A stretch of DNA of 64,000 nt from UBA668 sp038234785 (GTDB lineage: Bacteria; Actinomycetota; Acidimicrobiia; Acidimicrobiales; Ilumatobacteraceae), in assembly GCA_038234785.1 (NCBI GenBank), contig JBBQTC010000002.1, positions 57,664 through 121,663 of the forward strand, given 5' to 3'. The notes under the pieces are model-generated. The model did not search any database, had not been told where the DNA came from, and saw only the letters and a program-made list of their open reading frames with translations. The stretch's first letter is position 1; every line of letters starts with the position of its first letter. Below are positions 16,607 through 24,259 of this stretch, one piece after another. Both the position numbers and the translations under genes were made by a program.

Positions 16607-17380
16607 ATGAACACCATCTGCGACGACCTCCTCGCCGAGCATCTCGATCTCGACGGCATCGTGGCGCCGTTGTCCGAGGCGCAGTGGTCGACGGCGACAC
16701 CGGCCGACGGGTGGTCGGTCCGCGATCAGATCAGCCACCTCTGGTTCTTCGACCAGCGGGCGCTGATGGCGCTCACCGATCCGGCTGAGTTCGCAGCCGA
16801 CATGGAGCAGCTCCTCGCCTCGGGCGGTACGCACGCCTCGGTCGCTCCCGGCCGCGCACTTTCTGGTCCGGCGCTCCTCGACGCGTGGCGGTCCGACCGG
16901 GCTCGCCTCGTCGAAGTCGCTCGCCTGGTCGACCCGTCCGCGCGCATTCCCTGGTACGGCCCGGCGATGGGTGCCCGCTCGTTCATCACGGCGCGGCTCA
17001 TGGAGACATGGGCGCACGGTCAGGACGTGGCCGATGCGGTCGGCGTCACCCGCGTCACGACGGCTCGGCTCAAGCACGTCGCACACATCGGCGTGCGCGC
17101 TCGCCCGTTCAGCTATCTCATCAACGGGATGGAGATGCCGGCTGCGCCGATCGAAGTGGTGCTGCGGGCGCCGGACGGCGACGAGTGGACGTGGGGTGAA
17201 CCCGCCGCCGATCAGGTCGCCGGCGACGCCGTCGACTTCTGCCTCGTGGTGACCCAACGTCGCCATGTCGCCGACACTGCGCTGCAAGTGCGCGGCCCCG
17301 CGGCGGGCGAGTGGATCCGCATCGCTCAGGCGTTCGCCGGCGAGCCGGGATCGGGTCGTTCGCCGGGACAGTTCGCCTGA
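16607..17380 (+). CDS. TIGR03084-family DinB-like protein (mycothiol maleylpyruvate isomerase fold)
   Basis: A 257-residue protein with an N-terminal metal-binding four-helix DinB/MDMPI domain and a C-terminal sterol-carrier-like domain. Candidate metal ligands are the His in QISHLWFFD and the His in METWAHGQDVADA. The arrangement matches TIGR03084, an actinobacterial family related to mycothiol-dependent isomerases. A thiol-dependent transferase or isomerase role is inferred. GACAAT lies 6 nt before the ATG. It is convergent with the PIG-L gene. Confidence 0.8.
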   Translation: MNTICDDLLAEHLDLDGIVAPLSEAQWSTATPADGWSVRDQISHLWFFDQRALMALTDPAEFAADMEQLLASGGTHASVAPGRALSGPALLDAWRSDRARLVEVARLVDPSARIPWYGPAMGARSFITARLMETWAHGQDVADAVGVTRVTTARLKHVAHIGVRARPFSYLINGMEMPAAPIEVVLRAPDGDEWTWGEPAADQVAGDAVDFCLVVTQRRHVADTALQVRGPAAGEWIRIAQAFAGEPGSGRSPGQFA

Positions 17381-17402
17381 CGCACCCGCCTGACCAACGC
17401 GC

Positions 17403-18170
17403 TCACAGGTCGGTGATGGCCTTGAAGATCTCTGCACTGCCGACGTCGTATCGTGCGCCGATGCCCTCGAGTCGCTGACGGATGCGGTTCCGGAACGCAT
17501 CGACCTGGGCCTCGTCGATGGCCTTCATCGTGCTCTCGAACTGACTCTCGTGGGCCTCGAGTGCGTCCAGCTTCGTGGTCACGAAGCCGGTCACGTCCTC
17601 CACATGGTCAGGTTCGTCGGCCTCCCACAGGAGCAGCGTCGTCGGTCGATGCGCGGCGAGGCCCTGTTCCTTGAAGAAGTGGGGGTCACGTGCGGCGACG
17701 ATTCCCTCGCACGCCAGTAGGCCGGCGTGGCGATGATCGGGGTGGAGGCGGTAGCGCTTCCACGGATCGTGGCCGAGCACGACCTGGGGGCGGAGCTCAC
17801 GGATGACCCGGGCCACTTCGCCGCGCAGCGCGAGACCACTGTCGAGTTCGCCGTCGACCTGACCCAGGAACACCACCTGCCCCGCCCGGGCGCCGGCCAG
17901 ACGGTGGGCTGCGGCCCGCTGCTCTCGCTGGCGTGTGAGCGCGAGCGCAGCAGTGTCGGCGTCCGGGTCCCATGTGCCCTTCGAACCGTCGGTGAGCACG
18001 AGATGGTGAATCGTGCAGCCGGCGGCGGCCCACTTCGCCAGCGTCGCCCCGCAGCCGAACTCGACGTCGTCGGGATGAGCTCCGATGGCGAGCGCGGACT
18101 CGGGAGTGGGAAGGTCGCGTGAGATCAGCGACGCGGCAGGATCGGGTTGGCCCGGTTCGTTTGCAGCCAT
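17403..18170 (-). CDS. PIG-L family deacetylase
   Basis: A 255-residue zinc-dependent N-deacetylase of the LmbE/MshB type. The metal and catalytic motif is AHPDDVEFG (31-39), and the later HPDHRHAG supplies another metal-binding His. Relatives remove acetyl groups from N-acetylglucosaminyl compounds, for example in mycothiol synthesis (MshB, Mca). Whether this is MshB, Mca or another amidase cannot be told. The start codon lies 46 bp inside the end of cofC on the same strand, so the two are probably co-transcribed and coupled. Confidence 0.85.
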   Translation of the reverse strand: MAANEPGQPDPAASLISRDLPTPESALAIGAHPDDVEFGCGATLAKWAAAGCTIHHLVLTDGSKGTWDPDADTAALALTRQREQRAAAHRLAGARAGQVVFLGQVDGELDSGLALRGEVARVIRELRPQVVLGHDPWKRYRLHPDHRHAGLLACEGIVAARDPHFFKEQGLAAHRPTTLLLWEADEPDHVEDVTGFVTTKLDALEAHESQFESTMKAIDEAQVDAFRNRIRQRLEGIGARYDVGSAEIFKAITDL

Positions 18171-18751
18171 GGTGGAAGCACTTCCTGCACCAGCGGGTGC
18201 GCGAGGTCGGCGGGTGTGTCGATGTCGACGGAGAGCAGCGGATCGTGTCGTACCGCCACCGGCAGCCCCGTCGCGACGGCGTGAGCCAGGTGGCGTTGGA
18301 ACGATCCGGGCCCGTAGGCGAATCGGAAGCCGGCGGCGCAGGGAACCGCGATGACGTTGGTGCCGTCGTTGCGTCCATCGGGCACGAGCGTGACGGCTCC
18401 TTCGATGGCAACGCTGGTGAGCGACGTGGCTCGAGGCAGATCACCGTGGGCGACGACAACGTGGGCGACGCCCAGGTCGCAAAGGTCGTCGACGCTGTGG
18501 GCGACGGCCGCGTTGAGGCCGACCCCGGGATGCCAGAGCACGGTCGCTCCTCTGGCGGCTGCCCAGGCGGCGACATCGTCGTCGTCGCAGGCGACGAAGA
18601 CGGGCAGTTCACCGGCCGCGGCGATGACGCGATCCGCAGTCCATCGGGCGAGCGCCTCGCGTTCCCTCGGCGACAGCACCGGCGCCAGTCGCGCCTTGGC
18701 ATCGGCGAACGACTTCACCGGCACGAGCACCACGGGATCCACGCAGGGCAT
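18125..18751 (-). CDS. cofC: 2-phospho-L-lactate (phosphoenolpyruvate) guanylyltransferase
   Basis: A 208-residue nucleotidyltransferase of the CofC/FbiD family, which activates 2-phospholactate or PEP with GTP as the first committed step of coenzyme F420 side-chain assembly. Visible features are VLVPVKSFADAKARL (GTP-binding start), VAHGDLPRA (metal-binding Asp) and SVDIDTPADL near the C-terminus. The ATG at 18751 is chosen because the family starts about here; longer in-frame forms would overlap gpsA. F420 use in this organism is supported by the luciferase-like enzyme at 50376-51365. Confidence 0.85.
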   Translation of the reverse strand: MPCVDPVVLVPVKSFADAKARLAPVLSPREREALARWTADRVIAAAGELPVFVACDDDDVAAWAAARGATVLWHPGVGLNAAVAHSVDDLCDLGVAHVVVAHGDLPRATSLTSVAIEGAVTLVPDGRNDGTNVIAVPCAAGFRFAYGPGSFQRHLAHAVATGLPVAVRHDPLLSVDIDTPADLAHPLVQEVLPPWLQTNRANPILPRR

Positions 18752-18788
18752 CGTAGAGGGCGCAGCTTCAGGACCTACGCTGTGCCGC

Positions 18789-19784
18789 ATGTCGATCAAC
18801 GTGGGGGTCGTGGGGGCGGGGTCGTGGGGAACGACGGTGGCCGCGATGGCTGCGGTGAACACGCCGACGATGCTGTGGGCGCGCCGGCCCGCCCTGGCCG
18901 ACCAGATCAACGCCGAGCACATCAACGGCGATTATCTCGCTCAGTTCCCCCTGCCGACCGAACTGTGTGCGACCGCGTCGCTCGAGGAGGCCGTGTCCCG
19001 GGCCGACGTCCTCGTGATGGCAGTGCCCTCGCACGGCTACCGCGACGTCGCCGCCGCTGCCGCCCCGTACCTGCGGCCGTGGGTCCCTGTCGTCAGCCTC
19101 ACGAAGGGGCTGGAGCGCAATTCTCGCAAACGGATGAGCGAAGTGACCCGCGACGAGATGCCCGGTCACCCGGTCGCGGTGCTGACCGGTCCGAACCTGG
19201 CCAAGGAGATCCTGAGTGGCCAGCCGGCTGCGAGCGTCGTCGCCATCGACGACAACGACATCGCCACCGAGCTGCAGCGCATCTTCGGGCGCCCGAGTCT
19301 GCGCATCTACACCAACGGCGACGTCGTGGGCTGCGAGGTGGGTGGTGTGGTGAAGAACGTCATCGCCATCGCATCGGGCATGGCGGAGGGGATGGGGTTC
19401 GGCGACAACACGCGAGCGACGCTCATCACCCGCGGTCTGGCGGAGATGACTCGTCTGGGCATCGCCATGGGCGGCCAAGCGGCCACCTTCGCCGGGCTCG
19501 CCGGGATGGGAGACCTCATCGCGACCTGTTCGTCCAAGCAGAGCCGCAACAACATGGTGGGATTCCAGCTCGGCGAAGGCAAGCTGATCGGCGAGGTGCT
19601 GGCGTCGATGAACATGGTCGCCGAGGGCGTGAAGAGCTCGCCCAGTGTGCTCGATCTCGCCCGCCGCTATGGCGTGGAGATGCCGATCACCGAACAGGTG
19701 GTGGCCGTGTGTCACCAGGGTCGCCCGGCCCGCGACGCGCTCTCCGAGCTGATGCAGCGCACCCGCAAGAGCGAGATGGAATGA
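18789..19784 (+). CDS. gpsA: Glycerol-3-phosphate dehydrogenase [NAD(P)+]
   Basis: A 331-residue GpsA that reduces dihydroxyacetone phosphate to sn-glycerol 3-phosphate for phospholipid synthesis. The NAD(P) motif is VGAGSWGTT, LTGPNLAKEI carries the conserved Gly-Pro, and the catalytic Lys lies in GGVVKNVIAIASG; AGMGDLIATCSS and SRNN follow in order. TACGCT (18776-18781) lies 7 nt before the ATG, with only 37 bp separating it from divergent cofC. It overlaps the next gene by ATGA. Confidence 0.95.
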   Translation: MSINVGVVGAGSWGTTVAAMAAVNTPTMLWARRPALADQINAEHINGDYLAQFPLPTELCATASLEEAVSRADVLVMAVPSHGYRDVAAAAAPYLRPWVPVVSLTKGLERNSRKRMSEVTRDEMPGHPVAVLTGPNLAKEILSGQPAASVVAIDDNDIATELQRIFGRPSLRIYTNGDVVGCEVGGVVKNVIAIASGMAEGMGFGDNTRATLITRGLAEMTRLGIAMGGQAATFAGLAGMGDLIATCSSKQSRNNMVGFQLGEGKLIGEVLASMNMVAEGVKSSPSVLDLARRYGVEMPITEQVVAVCHQGRPARDALSELMQRTRKSEME

Positions 19785-21031
19785 GGAACATGGCAGACGG
19801 CGGGATCACGACGGGAGTTCTGGGAGGACGATGGCGGGCGTCGATCACGCCGTGGGGTTCGATCGAGCCGTGGCACCACGATCGCGACCACACCGACGAT
19901 CCGCCGCTCGACTGGCACATCGCCGCCGATGACCGTTGGCACAGCCCGTACCGCGAGGCGGCGGTGCGACAGACGCGCATGGAAGGCACTGCCGTCGCCG
20001 AGACCCGGGTGCGGATCCCCGACGGCGACGCGGTGCAACGCGTGTATTCGGTTCCAGATGCCGGCGGGTTGACGATCATCGAGATCGAGAACCAATCACC
20101 ACTCGCGATCGCTGTGGCGTTCACCCACGGCGATCTGCTCGCGGTGCGACAACCGAGCGCGCCGATCGAAGGCATCGACCTGCCAGCGGGCAGCGTGGCG
20201 TTCCCCGTCGGTCACCACGCGACGCTCACCGTCGCACTGTCGCATCAGGGTCCCCGGCGCGGCCCGCTGCCCGGCGGTCTCCCCGCCGCTGCCGGCGTGG
20301 TACGGGGATGGCTGGCCACGGTGGAGCGGGCGAGCCGGCTCCTCCTTCCCGATCCGCTTCTCGCCGAACAGGTGGTGGCGACCCGCTGCGAGCTCGCGCT
20401 CTGCGGCCCGGCGCATCCCGACGACGACGCGGTCGCGTTCCTGCTCGGGGTCGGACAGTTGGTCCGCATGGGGGAGAAGGCCGACCCGTGGCTGCCCGAC
20501 GTGGCACACGCTGTCGAAGTCGCGGCGAAGACCTGCTCCCACGATTGGGCATTCGACGCGGCCCTGATCGCTGCGGACGCGGTGTTCGCCGTCGCCGGCG
20601 ATGGTCGCGCCCGAAAGGATCTGGCTGCGCTCCGAGCACGCGTGCAGGTGCACGGCACGCGGCCGATTGGGCCACCGAGCGAGTCGGCACGTCTGTTGGC
20701 CTGGGCGGAGGCGGGGCTGGTGCGCCCGACCGGCGACGGCGCGGCAATGCTGCCCGACGGGCTGCCGGCGGGATGGGCAGGCAACAACTTCGAGGTCTAC
20801 GGGCTTCCGACCGCTGCCGGGTCGTCCGTGTCGTTCGCCGTCCGCTGGCACGGTGCGCGCCCCGCGGTGCTGTGGGAGCAGTCCGGTACGCCGGTGGCGC
20901 TGTCGGCGCCACTGCTCGCTCCGTCGTGGTCGAGTGACGAGGTCAAGGGCGAGACGCTGTGGCCGGAGCCGACCGGTGTCGCAGCGGCGGAGACGATGCT
21001 GCCGCCGGCCGAGGGCGAGTCGTTCTCCTGA
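19781..21031 (+). CDS. Uncharacterised protein coupled to gpsA and a secernin-like hydrolase
   Basis: A 416-residue protein I do not recognise. The first half is rich in predicted beta-strands with conserved-looking Trp/His segments (ITPWGSIEPWHHDRDHTDD, WHIAADDRWHSPYREAA). The second half is mainly helical, with a central Ala-rich region, and it ends in a strand-rich section (WAGNNFEVYGLP, FAVRWHGARPAVLWEQSG) resembling carbohydrate-active enzyme accessory folds; that resemblance is only an impression. There is no signal peptide or membrane helix. The first ATG overlaps the gpsA stop (ATGA); ATG at 19790 after GAGGAAC is an equally good start. The stop overlaps the next gene's ATG, so three genes look translationally coupled. 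Confidence 0.7.
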   Translation: MRNMADGGITTGVLGGRWRASITPWGSIEPWHHDRDHTDDPPLDWHIAADDRWHSPYREAAVRQTRMEGTAVAETRVRIPDGDAVQRVYSVPDAGGLTIIEIENQSPLAIAVAFTHGDLLAVRQPSAPIEGIDLPAGSVAFPVGHHATLTVALSHQGPRRGPLPGGLPAAAGVVRGWLATVERASRLLLPDPLLAEQVVATRCELALCGPAHPDDDAVAFLLGVGQLVRMGEKADPWLPDVAHAVEVAAKTCSHDWAFDAALIAADAVFAVAGDGRARKDLAALRARVQVHGTRPIGPPSESARLLAWAEAGLVRPTGDGAAMLPDGLPAGWAGNNFEVYGLPTAAGSSVSFAVRWHGARPAVLWEQSGTPVALSAPLLAPSWSSDEVKGETLWPEPTGVAAAETMLPPAEGESFS

Positions 21032-21942
21032 TGTGTGACGTGCTCGTCGCGCTGGCGCCGGTCACCACCGGGGGCGTCACGCTGTTCGCCAAGAACAGCG
21101 ACCGCCCGCCGACAGAAGGCCAGTTGGTCGAGTGGTCGCCGGCGAGGGCGGACCCGGGGCCGGTACGCGTGACGCACATCGAGGTCGAGCCGTTCGGGCG
21201 AGCCACCCTGCCGTGCGTGATCGCGCGGCCGGCGTGGGGATGGGGCGCGGAGCACGGTGTCAACTCGGCCGGGGTCGCAATTGGGAATTCGACCATCTAC
21301 ACCACGCTGGATCCGCGGGGTGCGCCCCCCGGTCTGACGGGAATGGACATCGTGCGGCTCGCGCTCGAGCGCGCCGACTCCGCGGCCGTCGCGGTCGACG
21401 TGATCGCGTCCCTCATCGCCCGTCATGGCCAGGGCGGAAGCGGACACGACCCGGCCATCGTGCCGAAGGGACGTCCGTACTGGAACGCCTTCGTCGTCGC
21501 GGACCCTGCGACCGCGTTCGTGATCGACACGAGTGGCCGCGAGTGGGCGATGGAGGAAGTGGTCGACGTTCGTGCGATCTCCAATCGCACCACGATCCCG
21601 GCCTTCGACGCCGCTCATCGTCATCCGCGTCAGCCCGTCGATCGGCTGGTCGATCCCCGGTGGCACGCATCGCAGCGGGTGCTCGATCACCGTCCCGTCA
21701 CACTCGACGCGATCCGAGCGCACCTGCGTTCCCACGACTCGTGCGGCGAGCCCGGATGGAGCGTGTGCATGCACGTCGACGACGTGGAGTGCACCACCGC
21801 CTCGATGATCGCCGAGTTGCGTGGGGGCGGTCGCTCCACCATGCACGTCGTGTCCGGCCATCCGTGCGAACACGAGTACACGACGCTCTCGTTCACCGAC
21901 GCCGAGTCGACGCTGCCCCCGACCCCCTCGGTTTCTGGGTAG
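21031..21942 (+). CDS. Secernin-like peptidase C69-family Ntn hydrolase
   Basis: A 303-residue protein of the dipeptidase A/secernin group. Removal of Met1 would expose Cys2 as the N-terminal nucleophile, and the opening MCDVLVALAP followed by LFAKNSDRPP is characteristic (secernins have CDTFVALPP and FGKNSDR). The segment WGWGAEHGVNSAGVAIGNS also fits. It probably hydrolyses an amide or peptide bond in the cytoplasm; the substrate is unknown. The ATG overlaps the previous stop in TGATG. The last codons and stop lie inside intergenic repeat copy B, so the element appears to have supplied the present C-terminus. Confidence 0.82.
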   Translation: MCDVLVALAPVTTGGVTLFAKNSDRPPTEGQLVEWSPARADPGPVRVTHIEVEPFGRATLPCVIARPAWGWGAEHGVNSAGVAIGNSTIYTTLDPRGAPPGLTGMDIVRLALERADSAAVAVDVIASLIARHGQGGSGHDPAIVPKGRPYWNAFVVADPATAFVIDTSGREWAMEEVVDVRAISNRTTIPAFDAAHRHPRQPVDRLVDPRWHASQRVLDHRPVTLDAIRAHLRSHDSCGEPGWSVCMHVDDVECTTASMIAELRGGGRSTMHVVSGHPCEHEYTTLSFTDAESTLPPTPSVSG

Positions 21943-22010
21943 GGATCTTCCCGAATCGGGTACTGGTCCGGATCGTTCCCGGAAGCCGGGGGCAATGCTG
22001 ACCAGAACGG
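21929..22010 (+). repeat. Dispersed intergenic repeat, copy B (forward)
   Basis: It has CGGTTTCTGGGTAG, then TTCCCGAATCGGG, CTGGTCCGGATCG, the core TTCCCGG-AAG-CCGGG, and an end CCAGAACGG. The core palindrome is shorter than in copies A and C because the right arm has diverged. A 34-bp tail (about 22001-22043) repeats GACCAGAACGGGCCTCGGGCG twice in near tandem. The secernin stop codon TAG lies within the first motif. Confidence 0.8.
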
Positions 22011-22054
22011 GCCTCGGGCGGGTCGTGCCGGACCAGAACGGGCCTCGGGCGAGG

Positions 22055-22624
22055 TCAGTCCGGGTCGTGCGTGCGGACCTGCAGTGCCTCGACGACGGCG
22101 GCCAGCTTGCCGGCGACGGCCTCGACGATCTCGGGATCGTCGGTGTGACCGTCGGCATCGATCCGGTCGGCCACGTGCGACAGTCGTACGGCCGGCTCAT
22201 CGACCATCGTCGCACCGAGGAAGCCGAGGATGGTGCCGATGCCGGTCTGCGAGCCCTCTCCACCCGAGCGCCCTGCGGCGCTGAGGAACGCCACCACCTT
22301 GCCGTTGATCGCTCGATCGGCCGGTGGGCGGGTCGCCCAGTCGATCGCGTTCTTGGCCAGCGGGGTCGAGCTGTGGTTGTACTCGGGCATGCCGATGATG
22401 ACCGCGTCGGCATCACGCAGGGTCTGCCACCATCGTTGCAGCACCGGCGGCGGATCGGCCTCGAGGTCGGGGTTCATCCACGGCAGCTGATCGACCCAAT
22501 CGATGATCTCGATCGTCAGTTCTGGTGGTGCGATGCGTTGGGCGAGACGGACCAATGCGGTGTTGAGGGAGCCGTGACGGAGGCTGCCACTGAATGCCAC
22601 GGCCCGGAACGAGGGAGACGCCAT
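22055..22624 (-). CDS. NAD(P)H-dependent FMN reductase
   Basis: A 189-residue flavodoxin-like protein. The phosphate-binding loop is FSGSLRHGSLN (about 11-21), and the conserved MPEYNHSSTPLAKNAIDW is the hallmark of the NADPH-dependent FMN reductase/azoreductase family. It transfers electrons from NAD(P)H to FMN, quinones or azo compounds. CATACT on its strand lies 6 nt before the ATG, and the gene is divergent from the di-iron protein at 22686. It is convergent with the secernin gene across repeat B. Confidence 0.87.
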   Translation of the reverse strand: MASPSFRAVAFSGSLRHGSLNTALVRLAQRIAPPELTIEIIDWVDQLPWMNPDLEADPPPVLQRWWQTLRDADAVIIGMPEYNHSSTPLAKNAIDWATRPPADRAINGKVVAFLSAAGRSGGEGSQTGIGTILGFLGATMVDEPAVRLSHVADRIDADGHTDDPEIVEAVAGKLAAVVEALQVRTHDPD

Positions 22625-22685
22625 CGTTCGAGTATGGGCTAGAGTCACCACCGATCCACGCTCCCGATGGCGACGAAGCAACTGC

Positions 22686-23552
22686 ATGGCGATTTCGATC
22701 GAAAAGTTCCAGGAACAGGGCGGCCGGCTGAAAACCGACGACCTCGACTTCGACAGGTTCCGCGACGAGCCGCTCGATCCGCACGTGTTGCGGTGCCTCT
22801 CGTACATGCACGACATCGAGTACCAGACCGTGCTGTACGCCCGAGAGATGCTCATGCTCCCGCAGTGGAAAGACCCGCAGTTCACGGCGTTCATCACGCT
22901 GTGGAACTACGAGGAGTACTGGCACGGTCAGGCGATCGGTCGGGTGCTCGAAGCACACGACTGGCCGGCGCACGACCAGCGGCTCGCAGAGATGCGGCGC
23001 TTCAACAAGCGCTACCTGTTCTGGAGCCCGGCGATCTTCTGGTTGCTCGGCCACGGTGTTCGCAAGTTCCCCGCAGTCCACATGACCTGGGGGGCGATCA
23101 ACGAATGGACCGCCAACGCCGCCTACAACCGGTTGGCGCGCATCGCCGATCACCCCGTCCTCACCGAGCTGCTCGGCCGGATCATGCGCCAGGAGGGTCG
23201 CCACGCCGCTTACTACGCGAGCCATGCCCGCGACATGCTCGAGAACGATCGGCGGGCGCAGCAGGTGACGAGCTGGTTCCTCCGCCACGAGTGGGCTCCG
23301 GTGGGCAATGGCGACGTCCCCAAGATCGAGACCTCCTTCGCCACTGCGTACCTCTTCGGCAGCGGTGAGGGCATCGAGCTGATCGACCGGGTCGAGGAAC
23401 GCATCGATGGGCTCCCCGGTCTGGCAGGCCTCGAGCTCGTTCGGTCGGCGATCCGCGACTCCGTCGCCCATGTCGTGCGCGAGGAGGGCTCGGTTCCCGA
23501 CGTGCCGGCGCACGCCGACGTGTCGAGGGCCGCCGACGAGATGGCCGACTGA
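22686..23552 (+). CDS. Ferritin-like di-iron protein related to acyl-ACP desaturases
   Basis: A 288-residue helical protein with two carboxylate-rich di-iron motifs: EEYWHGQ (from WNYEEYWHG, about residue 78) and EGRHAAYY (about 170), plus Glu residues in helices before each (EYQT, NEW). This order matches the type-2 fatty acid desaturase superfamily, which uses oxygen to introduce double bonds into acyl-ACP. The length is near that of mycobacterial DesA proteins. The substrate is unproven; a different oxidase or ferritin-like role is possible. The start ATG has no strong Shine-Dalgarno; TAGAGT occurs about 45 nt upstream. Confidence 0.75.
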   Translation: MAISIEKFQEQGGRLKTDDLDFDRFRDEPLDPHVLRCLSYMHDIEYQTVLYAREMLMLPQWKDPQFTAFITLWNYEEYWHGQAIGRVLEAHDWPAHDQRLAEMRRFNKRYLFWSPAIFWLLGHGVRKFPAVHMTWGAINEWTANAAYNRLARIADHPVLTELLGRIMRQEGRHAAYYASHARDMLENDRRAQQVTSWFLRHEWAPVGNGDVPKIETSFATAYLFGSGEGIELIDRVEERIDGLPGLAGLELVRSAIRDSVAHVVREEGSVPDVPAHADVSRAADEMAD

Positions 23553-23553
23553 A

Positions 23554-24237
23554 CTACGGCTCCAGCGTCGCCCGGTCGCCGACCGCGATGGCGCCCGGCT
23601 CGAGCACCGTGGCGTACATCCGGCTCACGGGGCCGCGCGAGTGGTGCATCGCCTCGAATGCGCCGTCGATGAAGAACGCCTTGTTCGTGGCGCAGGGGAG
23701 CGCGTATGCGCTCACTTCGCAGAGCACGTCGCCGATGCGGAGCCGGACGCCGGCGCGCACATCGCCCCATGGCAAGCCGGAGAGCGTGATGTTCTCCCCG
23801 GCGAATCCGGGTTCGATCGGGTGGCCCTGGGCGCGGAGCTCGTCGATGACCTCGGTACTCCACAGGCACAGCGCCTGCCACGGCCGCCCGTGGTGGAATC
23901 GCGTGGCCTGGCGATCGTTTTCGACACCGCGCCAGCCCACCTCGACTCGGTCGAACGGGCGCTTGGGCACCCCGCCGGAGCTGATGTTGAGCTGCGCCAC
24001 GGACCCGGTGACGGATCCGGGCATCTGACCCGCGGCGCGCAAGGCGGGGCCCGCTGCCATCCACGAGGCCCAGACCCGCTCGAGGTCGCCGTGGAGGTCG
24101 CCCGTGAGCGTCGGGCGGAGTGGATCGAGCACGCCGGCGTCTCGGCCCTCGGCATACAGCGCGAGGACGACCTCGGCATTGAGGACGGTGCGCTTCGCAT
24201 CCGTCTCGGTGAACGTGTACGGCCCGATCGAGATCAC
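23554..24237 (-). CDS. MOSC domain-containing protein
   Basis: A 227-residue protein whose C-terminal two-thirds is a MOSC domain (GSVAQLNISSGGVPKRPF, GFAGENITLSGL, GVRLRIGD). The Cys in YALPCATNKAFF is a plausible carrier residue. MOSC domains bind molybdopterin or carry sulfur in Moco sulfurases and YiiM-like enzymes. The N-terminal about 75 residues are helical and not recognised. The start is GTG 24237, 6 nt after TACGGT on the minus strand. The gene is divergent from selD with overlapping -10 elements. A role in maturing the molybdenum hydroxylase at 43244 is an attractive but untested inference. Its stop is adjacent to the di-iron gene stop. Confidence 0.82.
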   Translation of the reverse strand: MISIGPYTFTETDAKRTVLNAEVVLALYAEGRDAGVLDPLRPTLTGDLHGDLERVWASWMAAGPALRAAGQMPGSVTGSVAQLNISSGGVPKRPFDRVEVGWRGVENDRQATRFHHGRPWQALCLWSTEVIDELRAQGHPIEPGFAGENITLSGLPWGDVRAGVRLRIGDVLCEVSAYALPCATNKAFFIDGAFEAMHHSRGPVSRMYATVLEPGAIAVGDRATLEP

Positions 24238-24243
24238 AGCGAC

Positions 24244-24253
24244 ACCGTAGGCT
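24244..24253. promoter_or_regulatory. Overlapping divergent -10 elements between MOSC gene and selD
   Basis: The ten bases ACCGTAGGCT hold two -10 hexamers sharing the central TA: TAGGCT on the plus strand (24248-24253), 6 nt before the selD GTG, and TACGGT on the minus strand (24249-24244), 6 nt before the MOSC GTG. Both start codons are 22 bp apart, so each promoter's -35 region would lie in the other gene's coding sequence, and two polymerases could not bind at once. Confidence 0.7.
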
Positions 24254-24259
24254 GTGCCG

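Noticed and set aside
15829..17500. Minus-strand frames rich in AGAFL and LLGRS repeats opposite the Lys-rich gene
   Set aside because: They are mirror translations of the APAKK repeats and have no start signal; the plus strand has ribosome-binding sites and a terminator.
18119..19780. In-frame extension of the unknown gene at 19781 back to 18119
   Set aside because: It would run antisense through cofC and out of frame through gpsA; the ATGA overlap gives a natural start.
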